From: Symsagittifera roscoffensis
Taxonomy: Eukaryota > Xenacoelomorpha > Acoela > Convolutidae
NCBI RefSeq assembly: GCF_963678635.1
Contig: NC_087068.1
Coordinates: 55,708,467 to 55,772,466 of the forward strand
Length of the DNA: 64,000 nucleotides
Reading direction: 5' to 3'
Below, in pieces: positions 54,300 through 64,000 of the stretch (its first letter is position 1; every line of letters begins with the position of its first letter). Position numbers and translations under genes: made by a program. A model generated the notes under the pieces. The model searched no databases. It had not been told where the DNA came from and worked only from the letters and a program-made list of their open reading frames with translations.

Positions 54300-54960
54300 A
54301 ATATACTTGGGTATGGAATAAATTTAATTCATCTAGAGCTGCGTTTTTAATTACATTTTATAAAATTTGATGGTATACATCAGCAATTTTGAACATGTCT
54401 TGTTTTGTTTGTGATTGTATGAAATCATCGTGTAAGTATGTGATTGCATTTTTACTTAGAATCAGTGGTCGAACAATTTTAACATAAATGCAGAAAAAAC
54501 TGCTGGTCCTATTGGGATGCTATAGAATAATCTACTAAGTTCTTACTGTTGGTTTCATACAACAAATTGTGTTAAACGGCTGGACTGTTTATCTAGGGGC
54601 ATTTGATTATAAGCGCTATTTATATCTGCTGTTTTGTTAAAATTTTTTCGTTTATTTTTGCGAGAATTATTTGTATTAATTCAATGGGCCAGTTGCATTT
54701 TGATACAGCGATGAGAGAATTCAAATATCTTGCATCTAATACTTCTTTGAGAGATTTGCCTTTTGCATGGAAAATATTTTGGTTTTCAAATGTTATTCAT
54801 TTTGATTGCTGTTCTATGTTGACTGGTGATGTAATTTCATATTTTTCGCGAAAATCTAGTAGCCCGATGACTTTGTCCAGTGGATGTATCATAGTTTCAC
54901 TTGCGCGTTGTTTTTTGAAAACTGCGTCCGGTTTAAATAGAAGATGTAATGATGAATGTA
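54300..54960 (-). pseudogene. Reverse transcriptase fragment of the retroelement, copy A
   Basis: The minus strand shows DINSAYNQMPLDKQSSRLTQ, then YSIPIGPAVFSAFM, then ITYLHDDFIQSQTKQDMF near 54,420-54,445, the catalytic Tyr-x-Asp-Asp region with one extra residue (YLHDD). In-frame stops occur between the blocks. It is clearly dead. Confidence 0.7.
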
Positions 54961-55553
54961 TGGAAGGTGTAATGATGAAGGTTTTGATGTTGCATAAACA
55001 TTGGGGTCTTTTGATATTGTTTCTGCGAGTTGTTCAGACTCTTTTTGGTTTTTTGGAGTGTTGGAAGTTAAATATTGTTAGGAATTGTTGCAGTTCAATT
55101 CTGTAATTGAAAACTTAAGAGTTTTAAGATATTTTTTTACTCTGAATGCGTTTTTATAGTGCAGTGCTGAGTAGTATATATTGTTAAATATGTTTCACAT
55201 TGTCCTAATAATCCTTGAGGAAGTGTTATTTTGTAAGAGAGAGTTGTTATATATATGCAATGTGATGGTGTCTTTTTGGTAGTTTTTGCATATTTCATTG
55301 GTAAGAATGTTATCCATAGTTCATTACGCATATTTCATTGAAAAATATTGTGAATCGGTCTGAGTTCGAGGTCAGAGATGTATAACAGTTGCGTGTTTTG
55401 GTAGTTGTTCTATTGATGATTTTGGTTGATTAAAAAGTCAAATGCATGTTCTGTTAATAACTCTAAATGTTTACGTTGTTGGTTGTAAATAGGGTAAAAC
55501 TTTAGAAAAAATTGTAGGTTGTTCAAAAATTCGTTGAAAATTGTTTAAAAACT

Positions 55554-55988
55554 TCAATATGTTCTAATAAACTTATCTTTACTTTGTAATTTAAAATGTA
55601 GACTATTAATTGTTGGTGTACTTTTAGTAATAAATGTCTTGCTCCTATTGTTCCTAGATCTATAATTATTGGAATTTTCACGAGATCTTTTGTTATAGCT
55701 TCCAATTAATAAATTACGGTTGATGAAAAATGAACGATTTCTATCATAATTGGAATAATTAATTTCATTACAATTAGTTCTTAAAAAATTATTACTGTAA
55801 CGGTTATTTTGACTATTTGATCGGCTATATCTACTTTGTGAATGAAAATGTGCATTCCGTCTATCTGGGAATTGTTCACAAACATTGTTGATGTATGATG
55901 ATTTTGATCTGCTATTACGGTAGTTAAGTGGTAGTGGTTTTGAATTGCTTTGAATTTTTTCGTTTGGTAAATTTTGTTCTTTTTTCAT
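55554..55988 (-). pseudogene. Retroelement linker region, Asn/Ser/Arg-rich, copy A
   Basis: 144 open codons from MKKEQNLPNEKIQSN with dense Asn, Ser and Arg (SRYSRSNSQNNRYSNNF). It lies between the zinc knuckle and the polymerase part of the element. Low complexity suggests nucleic-acid binding. Copy B lies at 60,618-61,061 and has a few extra residues. Confidence 0.5.
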
Positions 55989-56039
55989 GTATAAATAAAA
56001 AGATTTATACGGTTCCTTTTGATTGAGTGGTCAGTTTAT

Positions 56040-56110
56040 TTTATCTTTTTGCTTTTGTCTGCATTCAGCAGTTTTGTGTCCAAATCAATGGCACTAATTA
56101 CATCATTTTT
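56040..56110 (-). pseudogene. Gag zinc knuckle (CCHC), copy A
   Basis: The minus strand encodes the spacing C-x2-C-x4-H-x4-C, ending FGHKTAECRQKQK. The residue after the second pair is encoded by TGA where Trp would fit. Copy B has the same TGA. Confidence 0.5.
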
Positions 56111-56289
56111 TAAACCGAGGTTTTCCTTTATGTTTAGAGTTGTTCGGTGAGTTTGTTAGTTGTGGTGCTAATGTCATCATGAGAATTTCTGTCATTTGTA
56201 TGTTTTCATAATCGTGTCTGCTTAGAGAGTTGGGTCTTCATATCAAAAGTTAAATTCTCATAGCGAGTTGTTTTACAGTTTCATTAGGA

Positions 56290-57370
56290 AATCTGCGGAT
56301 TCTATTACATATAACTCTTTGATATTCTCTGTTTCTTTCCGAATCAATCAGTTTTGAAAGTTTTTGCGTAGAACGTTTCCAGTCGGATTTAATTTCAATG
56401 GGTAAGACTGAAAACCATTTTTGATCTGCACCATCGAGTGTGGTTTGTATCAGTGCTGTACGTTGACGAGTTCAGTTTTAGTGAAGTACTGTATTTACAA
56501 AATCTGGGCCTATTTTTAACATTTAGTTAGCTGTGACAGCGTGTAAACCTTCATCTACTGAGTATTCACGATCTGTTGTTCTGAAAAACATTAGTGGTTT
56601 GTTTGATGTAATGGAAGATCAATCCATAAGAGATGGATCCATCGTCAATTGAAGTGAATGAGTCATATTTGGTTTTTGTGAAGGTTTTTGAGTTGACTCT
56701 TAGTGATTTCATGTTCTTGTAAATTGTAGGGTAGTAGAGTTTCTTTTGTGAATGAATCTGTATGATAGCTTTGAGTATTTATTTGAAATTGGGATTGTAT
56801 GTGTTGGTCTGATTGTGTAACATTTTGTCTTGTAGAATATTTTTGTTGTATTTGTTGTAGTCTTGATGGGTTTATGAAGGGTTCAAAAAAATTTGATTGA
56901 AAAATATCTGGTTGATCTATGTCATTCTTTTCATATTCTTGTTGATTAAGGTTATTTTGTTGTTGATCTCTATGGAAGTTTTTTTCATCTTCTGAATATT
57001 ATGATTGTTTTATTGAATTGTCTTTTATGTGTGCAATCTGTTTGAGTTTTTTCTTTTCAGTTATCGGGTTTTCTTGTTTGTTTGTTGTGTATAGCTATAA
57101 TCGCTAGATTGAGACTGTGTCGTAAGCAGTGGTCGTGCTATTTGATCGTACATATAACTCTTTGATGTTTTCTGTTTCTTTCCGAATCAATCAGTTTTGA
57201 AAATTTTTGCGTAGAATGATTCCAGTCGGATTTAATTTCAATGGGTAAGACTGAAAACCATTTTTGGTCTGCACCATCGTGTGTGGTTTGTATCAGTGCT
57301 GTACGTCGACGAGTTCAGTTTTAGTGAAGTGGTGTATATATAAATTCTTGTTGATGTAATGGAAGATCAA
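56290..57370 (-). pseudogene. Gag capsid region with an internal partial duplication
   Basis: Capsid-like sequence (DQKWFSVLPIE, ERNRKYQRVICNRIRRFPNETVKQL) occurs near 56,290-56,460 and again near 57,150-57,310. The gag N-terminal block TAAGAGATGGAT-CATCG (plus strand) occurs at 56,626 and 57,375. Thus 0.75-0.85 kb of gag is duplicated in this unit. Confidence 0.55.
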
Positions 57371-57718
57371 CCCATAAGAGATGGATTCATCGTCATTTGA
57401 AGTGAATGAGTCATATTTGGTATTTGTGTAAGGTTTTTGAGTTGACTCTTAGTGATTTCATGTTCTTGTATCTCGTAGGGTAGTAGAGTTTCCTTTGTGA
57501 ATGAACCTGGTTGATAGCTTTGAGTATTTATTTGAAATTAGGATTGTATGTGTTGGTCTGATTGTGTAACATTTTGTCTTGTAGTATACTTTTGTTGTAT
57601 TTGTTGTAGTCTTGATGGGTTCATGAAGTGTTCAAAAAAGTTTGATTGAAAAATATCTGGTTGATCTATGTCATTCTATTCATATTTTCGTTGATTAAGG
57701 TTATTTTGTTGTTGGTAT

Positions 57719-58069
57719 CTATGGAAGTAATTTTCTTCTTCTGAATTTTATGGTTGGTTTTATTGAATTGTCTTTTATGTGTGTTGTTTTTGTTTTGTTT
57801 AAAAAATGGAGAAATCTCAGTGCAATCTGTTTGAGTTTTTTCTTTTCAGTAAAACTTACAGGTTGAGTTTTCGGGTTTTTGTTTGTTTGTTGTGTATAGC
57901 TATGTTCGCTAGAATCGGACTGTGTCGTAAGGAGTGGTCGTGCTATTGAATTGCTAATGTTCTTATTTGTATAGAAGTCGTAATTGTGATTTGCAAAAAT
58001 TGTTTCCAATTTTATAATTTTCGTTTGTTTAATTATAGAGAAGTATTGATTGTTTGTTTTCCAAATCAT
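57719..58069 (-). pseudogene. Gag N-terminal region, second unit
   Basis: 116 codons nearly identical to 52,594-53,007 at an offset of about 5,062 bases. It marks the 5' start of the best-preserved unit. Confidence 0.45.
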
Positions 58070-59024
58070 CCTCCGACATAAGAGTTAGAATGATTGATGC
58101 CAAATCCACGTGTCAGTTTTGATTTCCTAAACTGTTATTTCTTTCATTTTTTGTGAACTATCCTTATCCTTGGGGTATATTGTCGTGGCAAGATGGGTTG
58201 AGGACAGATTGTATCATTTCATTAGAATGATTTGTTGCTGCTCTCAAACGAATGTGATGTTCTTCGCGTCGAACAAAACTTAACCTTACTTAAATGCGGT
58301 TTGATATGAGATCAAGGGTTGGAGAATGGTATACCAATCCACAAGGTTCAGTTATAATTAGAACAGACGTAGCTCATTAGATACTATTTTAGTTCTCACT
58401 AGTTCAAAGATGTGTTCTAGGCCTGGGTCAAAAAAAGTAGGGTTCAAGTGAAGGATGAGTAAACAAAATTATCAACTATTCATCCATTGCAGTGGGGAAC
58501 GGGGCTTAATGCTACACAGTGTGTATTAGTGTGTAAATTCGTGTACAAAACAATGACCATAGTGCTTGAGCTTCCTTTGGAAGATGGTGAGATAGGGCCT
58601 TTTTATCGAAAAAAAATCTGTGATTGAAAATTTTTTTTTGTCATTTATAGTCTTGTTTCTCTGCAAATTGTCTTTGAGGTGGAGAATGTTTGTTTAGTTG
58701 GCAGGTGAGCCAACCATTGAAAAGTACTTTAAATATATGTGCGTATGAGAAGATTTTTTTTTGTAAAATAATGACGTGTTTTTTGTATCCTTTATGTCCT
58801 TTCGTACTCGAGGAGTGTGATGTATAAAATGCTATTAAAAGTAAACTTAGCGCTTAAATTTAAACTAAACAAGAACTGCTAGATGTTTAAATCCAAGGAT
58901 TAAAAATTCATATACTGTTATTGTTTATATTACAGCTGTACATTCTGTAGAGAGTCGTAACACTGTTTGTGTTAAAAAGCTTGAGGTTGCTGAGTGTAAG
59001 TTCAATTTTTTAGAGTCTTGATGT

Positions 59025-60025
59025 TATTGTAAGAGTGCTGCACCAATTCCAAATTTGGATGCTTCGCATATTGCATAAAATGGTTGGTTTGGGTCTGAAG
59101 TAGTATATGTTCGCTTATAAGTTTTTTGAAGTATTTCAAAACGTTTTTGAAGTTTTAGAGTTCATTCAAAATTGTTTTACTGACCTAATATATGAAATGT
59201 TTTAAGGTATAATGGACTCTTTAAAATAAATTTGCATAAGAAGTTTAACATTCCAAGGAGTTTTTGTGTTTTTTTATTAGATGGTGGTTGAAATTTTAAA
59301 AACTGCTTCTTTTGTTGATTTGAAAGGTTTAATTCTTTTTCCTCTATTGATAAGTTCTTAAAAATATACTTGGGTATGGAATTAATTTAATTCATCTAGA
59401 GCTACGTTTATAATTACATTTTATAAAACTTGATGGTATACATCAGCAATTTTGAACATGTCTTGTTTTGTTTGTGATTGTATGAAATCATCGTGTAAGT
59501 ATGTGATTGCATTTTTACTTAGAATCAGTGGTCGAACAATTTTAACATAAATGCAGAAAAAACTGCTGGTCCTATTGGGATGCTATAGAATAATCTATTA
59601 AATTCTTACTGTTGGTTTCCGACAACAAATTATGTTAAACGGCTGGACTGTTTATCTAGGGGCATTTGATTATATGCGCTATTTATATCTGCTGTTTTGT
59701 TAAAATTTTTTCGTTTATTTTTGCGAGAATTATTTGTATTAATTCAATGGGCCAGTTGCATTTTGATACAGCGATGAGAGAATTCAAATATCTTGCATCT
59801 AATACTTCTTTGAGAGATTTGCCTTTTGCATGGAAAATATTTTGGTTTTCAAATGTTATTCATTTTGATTGCTGTTCTATGTTGACTGGTGATGTAATTT
59901 CATATTTTTCGCGAAAATCTAGTAGCCCGATGACTTTGTCCAGTGGATGTATCATAGTTTCACTTGCGCGTTGTTTTTTGAAAACTGCGTCCGGTTTAAA
60001 TAGAAGATGTAATGATGAATGTATG
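59025..60025 (-). pseudogene. Reverse transcriptase and RNase H fragments, copy B
   Basis: This is a near-identical copy of 53,960-54,960. YLHDDF-encoding sequence lies near 59,483-59,508 and the SAYNQMPLD-like block near 59,645-59,690. It carries the same stops as copy A, showing that decay preceded the tandem duplication. Confidence 0.65.
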
Positions 60026-60617
60026 GAAGGTGTAATGATGAAGGTTTTGAAGTTGCATAAACATTGGGGTCTTTTGATATTGTTTCTGCGAGTTGTTCAG
60101 ACTCTTTTTGGTTTTTTGGAGTGTTGGAAGTTAAATATTGTTAGGAATTGTTGCAGTTCAATTCTGTAATTGAAAACTTAAGAGTTTTAAGATATTTTTT
60201 TACTCTGAATGCGTTTTTATAGTGCAGTGCTGAGTAGTATATATTGTTAAATATGTTTCACATTGTCCTAATAATCCTTGAGGAAGTGTTATTTTGTAAG
60301 AGAGAGTTGTTATATATATGCAATGTGATGGTGTCTTTTTGGTAGTTTTTGCATATTTCATTGGTAAGACTGTTATCCATATTTCATTACGCATATTTCA
60401 TTGAAAAATATTGTGAATCGGTCTGAGTTCGAGGTCAGAGATGTATAACAGTTGCGTGTTTTGGTCGTTGTTCTATTGATGATTTTGGTTGATTAAAAAG
60501 TCAAATGCATGTTCTGTTAATAACTCTAAATGTTTACGTTGTTGGTTGTAAATATTGTAAAACTTTAGAAAAAATTGGAGGTTGTTCAAAAATTCGTTGA
60601 AAAGTTGTTTAAAAACT

Positions 60618-61061
60618 TCAATATGTTCTAATAAACTTATCTTTACTTTGTAATTTAAAATGTAGACTATTAATTGTTGGTGTACTTTTAGTAATAAATG
60701 TCTTGCTCCTATTGTTCCTAGATCTATAATTATTGGAATTTTCACGAGATCTTTTGTTATAGCTTCCAATTAAAAAATTACGGTTGATGAAAAATGAACG
60801 ATTTCTATCATAATTGGAATAATTAATTTCATTACAATTAGTTCTTAAAAAATTATTACTGTAACGGTTATTTTGACTATTTGATCGGCTATATCTACTT
60901 TGTGAATGAAAATGTGCATTCCGTCTATCTGGGAATTGTTCACAAACATTGTTGATGTATGATGATTTTGATCTGCTATTACGGTAGTTAAGTGGTAGTG
61001 GTTTTCCTGAATTATAATTGCTTTGAATTTTTTCGTTTGGTAAATTTTGTTCTTTTTTCAT
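60618..61061 (-). pseudogene. Retroelement Asn/Ser/Arg-rich linker region, copy B
   Basis: 147 open codons matching 55,554-55,988, with three extra residues (YNSG region) near the start. No catalytic motif is seen. Confidence 0.5.
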
Positions 61062-61108
61062 GTATAAATAAAAAGATTTATACGGTTCCTTTTGATTTAG
61101 TGGTCAGT

Positions 61109-61784
61109 TTAATTTATCTTTTTGCTTTTGTCTGCATTCAGCAGTTTTGTGTCCGAATCAATGGCAATAATTACACCATTTTTAAAACCGAGGTTTTCCT
61201 TTATGTTTAGAGTTGGGAAGTCTTTTTTAAAAACTATTTCACTATCGGAGTCTCTTATGTTACTTAGGCGCGACGCAGTTGTTCGAATGTTTTTGACATA
61301 TGGTATTTTCAATTTTTCTGTTTCTTTTAGTTTCATTGTGATTTCTGCTTGTTCTAATTTGTTAAGAGTATGCAGAACTTTTTATCCGTTTCGCGGATTG
61401 ATGATATGTAAGAAACTCTCTTGTTTTCGGTGAGTTTGTTAGTTGTGGTGCTAATGTCATCATGAGAATTTCTGTCATTTGTATGTTTTCATAATTGTGT
61501 CTGCTTAGAGAGTTGGGTCTTCATATCAAAAGTTAAATTCTCATAGCGAGTTGTTTTACAGTTTCATTAGGAAATCTGCGGATTCTATTACATATAACTC
61601 TTTGATATTTTCTGTTTCTTTCCGAATCAACCACTTTTGAAAGTTTTTGCGTAGAACGTTTCCAGTCGAATTTAAGTTCAATGGGTAAGACTGAAAACCA
61701 TTTTTGATCTGCACCATCGAGTGTGGTTTGTGTTACATAGATGTTTTTATGGCGCTCCTGGGTGTTATTATTTTTTAACATCAT
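61109..61784 (-). pseudogene. Gag capsid and zinc-knuckle region, copy B
   Basis: The minus strand from 61,784 reads DGADQKWFSVLPIELKFDW...ERNRKYQRVICNRIRRFPNETVKQLAMRI, a Ty3-type capsid pattern; the first about 20 codons derive from flanking DNA beyond the repeat edge at about 61,730. The zinc knuckle is at about 61,125-61,175. About 226 bases at 61,210-61,432 are absent from copy A. Confidence 0.6.
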
Positions 61785-61870
61785 GACCGGCAGAACCGTT
61801 AACGAGCACTCCGCGCCGAGCGGATGCTCACATTAACACCCTTAAAAGGCCAAAACCGCCGGGGCGGAAG

Positions 61871-61904
61871 GGTAATTTGGAATGCAGAAGCATTCCGGAT
61901 TACC
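61871..61904. repeat. Perfect 15-bp hairpin with AGAA loop
   Basis: GGTAATTTGGAATGC, loop AGAA, then GCATTCCGGATTACC. All 15 positions pair as RNA in the plus sense, two of them as U-G. A second small stem GGGAT-CGGCC-ATCCC follows near 61,963-61,977. Confidence 0.8.
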
Positions 61905-62299
61905 GTGAATAGCTTTTTAACCTAGCTAAGACCGAAAATTCACGAACCAGGAAGGGTGGAGGGATCGGCCATCCCCTCGTTCCCTGAGAGGTCTGTGACC
62001 AAAAACACTTAAAGATAAATAAGAAACCAAACAAAAAGTAGTATAGTACCCAAGAAAAACAAAAAACGTATAAAATAACCGAAAAAACCAAAAAAAGTAA
62101 AAAAAAAATATAAAATCAGTAGAAATCATCCCCCCAGACAAGATGTGATCCGACCCCCCCCATTGTTGTTGACAGATATATTGTTGTTACAGGCATTTAT
62201 ATCAGTCTAGATCGTTACGATCAATTTTGTGGCCCGTTTGATAGGCTTGTACTGTCGGGTTATTTGAGTATTTAAGCACGTTAATGCTAAATTGCGCTC

Positions 62300-63890
62300 A
62301 ATCCGGAAGGGTCTGCTGATTTGCGCTCAATCCGGAAGGGTCTTGGGAGAAGACTGATCCGGCAAGCAGTACAAGGAGCAACAAGAAGGGGCTCAACGAC
62401 AACAAAAATCGACTGTTGGGTATCGTTAACAAGTTTTGTATCCCTTTTGGTACAAATATTAAGATAGTAATCTGTGGTGCGCTCGACAGTGCTGCACTGT
62501 ATTGACTCTTCACCGAACTGCAAATATCCGAGTTAAGCACCTTAATTGGGATATTGAACAAACCCGGGTGGGTATAGTATTACTAATTTTATTACTTATG
62601 TAGCCCAAATTAATACTCCTATATCGTTTTTCAGTGAAAAACAAAGAAAACAGACCGGTTTTTAGGGTCAAAATAGCGATATTTTGATCCCCCACAAATC
62701 GCGAATTTTGACATATCGATATTTGTTGAAACGAAAAAAAGCGCTAATTTAGTGTGTTACATCGTAATTGCACTACTATAACAGTTAGAACGGGTTAAAG
62801 TTAATTCGGAAGTGTTTGGAACTATTTTGGTACCAAAAACCGAATTTTAGCGATTTTTGATAAAACGAAACACTATAAAATCAGAAAATTTTGTAAAATT
62901 TTTGAGTTAGGATAGTAAAAATAGTTGTTCGGACAACGTCCACTAGTGAATCTACAGGTTTTAAAACCCGCTTTCCGAAAGCCTTCCGGGTTACAGAGAA
63001 ATCGAGCTTAACGTGTTTTATTCAGTGGATTCATCAATCCGGAGGGGTCCAAATAGCATAGTTTTTCGTAAACTTTTTCAACTATAGCGTTTTAGATCGG
63101 GCTTTTTGCATTGAACCAGAAGAGTGTAGGCCTTCCGAGCTCAGATCAATAATTTTTAGGTCAAAAAGAACGGGATTGCGAAAAAAGTTAGGCAGAACCT
63201 ATAAAAAGAAAATTTTTGAATTTGGAAAAAAGACGTTTTGCTTAATAAATTTGGAACGACTGGACAGATCCAGTTGATCTTGGTACCATTAGATGAGAAA
63301 TTAGCTGAGCTTACTAATAAGAAAAAAAATTAAAAATTATTCGGAAAAGTAAGCGTGAAAATTTTTTGAGATTGTATTTAGAAAATTCAACAATTTGGGA
63401 GGGTAGACACTTCAAGTTTTATAAAAAAAAACTTCGGAAAGCCCTTACACCCCTACCAAAAGGTGATAACGGTTGAATAAGGCAATTTTAAGCTGTTATA
63501 GACAAAACGGGAAAGCTAAAGGCACAAGAAAACCTTAATCGAGCCGAAATTAGGCTAGCGATAAGAACCTTCACCGTTAGTGTGAATTGTCAAATAAGAG
63601 ACTTAACTTCAATCCGGAAGGGTCTAGGGAAGGACCACATACCCTTCCTAGTTGATTCAAACATCATAATAGCATCGGAGAACGTATCCGGAGGGGTATC
63701 AGTTGAAAATCAAGGAAGTCTCCGAAAAGCTATTTTTACAAAACCGGAGGGGTCCCAATCCGGAGGGTTCTTATATTTACTAACTCGGAGGGGTCCCAAT
63801 CCGGAGGGGTCTCAATTTTGCCAATCCGGAAGGGTCCTACTTTTGCCAATCCGGAGGGTACTGTTTTTTGTCAAACCGGAGGGGTATTAT
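62300..63890. repeat. Interspersed CCGGARGGGT motif array
   Basis: The motif AATCCGGAGGGGTCC, or a near variant, occurs near 62,302, 62,332, 63,038, 63,613, 63,687, 63,743, 63,760, 63,785, 63,801, 63,825, 63,850 and 63,876. Seven of them lie within 140 bases at 63,743-63,885. The first two are part of a 23-base direct repeat starting TTGCGCTCAATCCGG. Confidence 0.85.
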
Positions 63891-64000
63891 TTTTTATTAA
63901 AGAACTTAGGTAAATAGAAGAAAAGATAATAGTGAAGGGTATTAGGTTATTAAGAGACAGGCTAGGAACCAGTGACTGCACTGGTAACTTGCCTTTCAAA

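Larger units (their letters stand above)
52431..61730 (-). mobile_element. Decayed gag-pol retroelement in head-to-tail tandem copies
   Basis: Two long copies repeat with a period of about 5,063 bases (for example 54,603 with 59,666 and 55,137 with 60,200), at high identity. Read on the minus strand, one unit runs from a gag N-terminal region (about 58,069 down), through a capsid-like region and zinc knuckle (about 56.4-56.0 kb), an Asn/Arg/Ser-rich linker (55.99-55.55 kb), reverse transcriptase (about 54.9-54.3 kb) and RNase H (about 54.05-53.95 kb), to the next gag start at 53,007. Stops and shifts interrupt all parts. A Ty3/gypsy-type element is the best fit. No integrase or clear long terminal repeats were identified. 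Confidence 0.75.
61731..64000. other. Unassigned DNA with hairpin and CCGGAGGGGT repeats
   Basis: Composition changes at 61,731. No supported gene is seen: the frame at 63,582-63,917 consists largely of translated repeat (PEGSQSGG, PNPEGSQ). The interval holds a 15-bp hairpin at 61,871-61,904 and at least eleven CCGGARGGGT-type motifs from 62,302 to 63,885. It may belong to another mobile element that extends beyond the window. Confidence 0.5.

Noticed and set aside
54603-55106. 167-codon plus-strand frame, repeated at 59,666-60,169
   Set aside because: It is antisense to reverse transcriptase sequence and has no family features; its conservation only reflects the recent tandem duplication.
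63582-63917. 111-codon plus-strand frame with PEGSQ repeats
   Set aside because: Most of it is translation of the CCGGAGGGGT motif cluster; no domain and no splice or start support.

Overview
This is nuclear DNA of an AT-rich invertebrate metazoan; the species cannot be named from the sequence. Host genes are split by short introns, one host gene encodes a whirlin-like PDZ protein, and more than half of the window is mobile or satellite DNA.

Layout. (1) 1-4.8 kb: the 3' half of a plus-strand whirlin-like gene, from the end of one PDZ domain through a polar linker to the last PDZ domain, then a 3' UTR. (2) 2-10 kb: gene-poor DNA with at least two copies of a dispersed repeat, a tRNA-like sequence and weak minus-strand coding traces; three small phase-compatible exon candidates lie at 10.01-10.64 kb (minus). 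(3) 10,664-29,657: a full-length 19.0 kb Polinton/Maverick element with about 0.2 kb terminal inverted repeats, 5'-AG...CT-3' ends and a perfect 6-bp target site duplication (CGGGAG). It carries protein-primed DNA polymerase B, a packaging ATPase, integrase, minor and major capsid proteins, an adenain-like protease, small membrane proteins, PC4-like proteins, an exonuclease-like gene and several unknown genes. Many genes are broken by single-base shifts, nonsense codons or a 14-bp duplication, and the integrase appears to lack a catalytic Asp. Major capsid protein, ATPase and protease are intact. (4) 29.8-31.4 kb: a minus-strand host gene with a KH-like N-terminus; with the exon candidates at 10.0-10.6 kb it suggests that the Polinton sits in a host intron. 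(5) 31.85-49.97 kb: an 18 kb satellite array with a 54-bp monomer, each with an XhoI-type CTCGAG site, arranged in higher-order repeats. Its many reading frames exist only because 54 is divisible by three. (6) 50.0-52.2 kb: an 863-bp tandem duplication, a second short stretch of the satellite, then a 200-N assembly gap. (7) 52.4-61.7 kb: a decayed minus-strand gag-pol retroelement in head-to-tail tandem copies (period about 5.06 kb). (8) 61.7-64 kb: unassigned DNA with a strong hairpin and a cluster of CCGGAGGGGT-type repeats.

How the parts work together. The Polinton genes form a self-synthesising, virus-like module: polymerase and integrase for copying and insertion, ATPase, protease and two capsid proteins for particle formation. 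The polymerase lies on the minus strand, the morphogenesis genes on the plus strand, and CCAAT-box-like repeats lie in the intergenic region upstream of the polymerase. The lesions suggest that this copy is no longer autonomous, although undercalled homopolymers in the assembly could explain some of the shifts.
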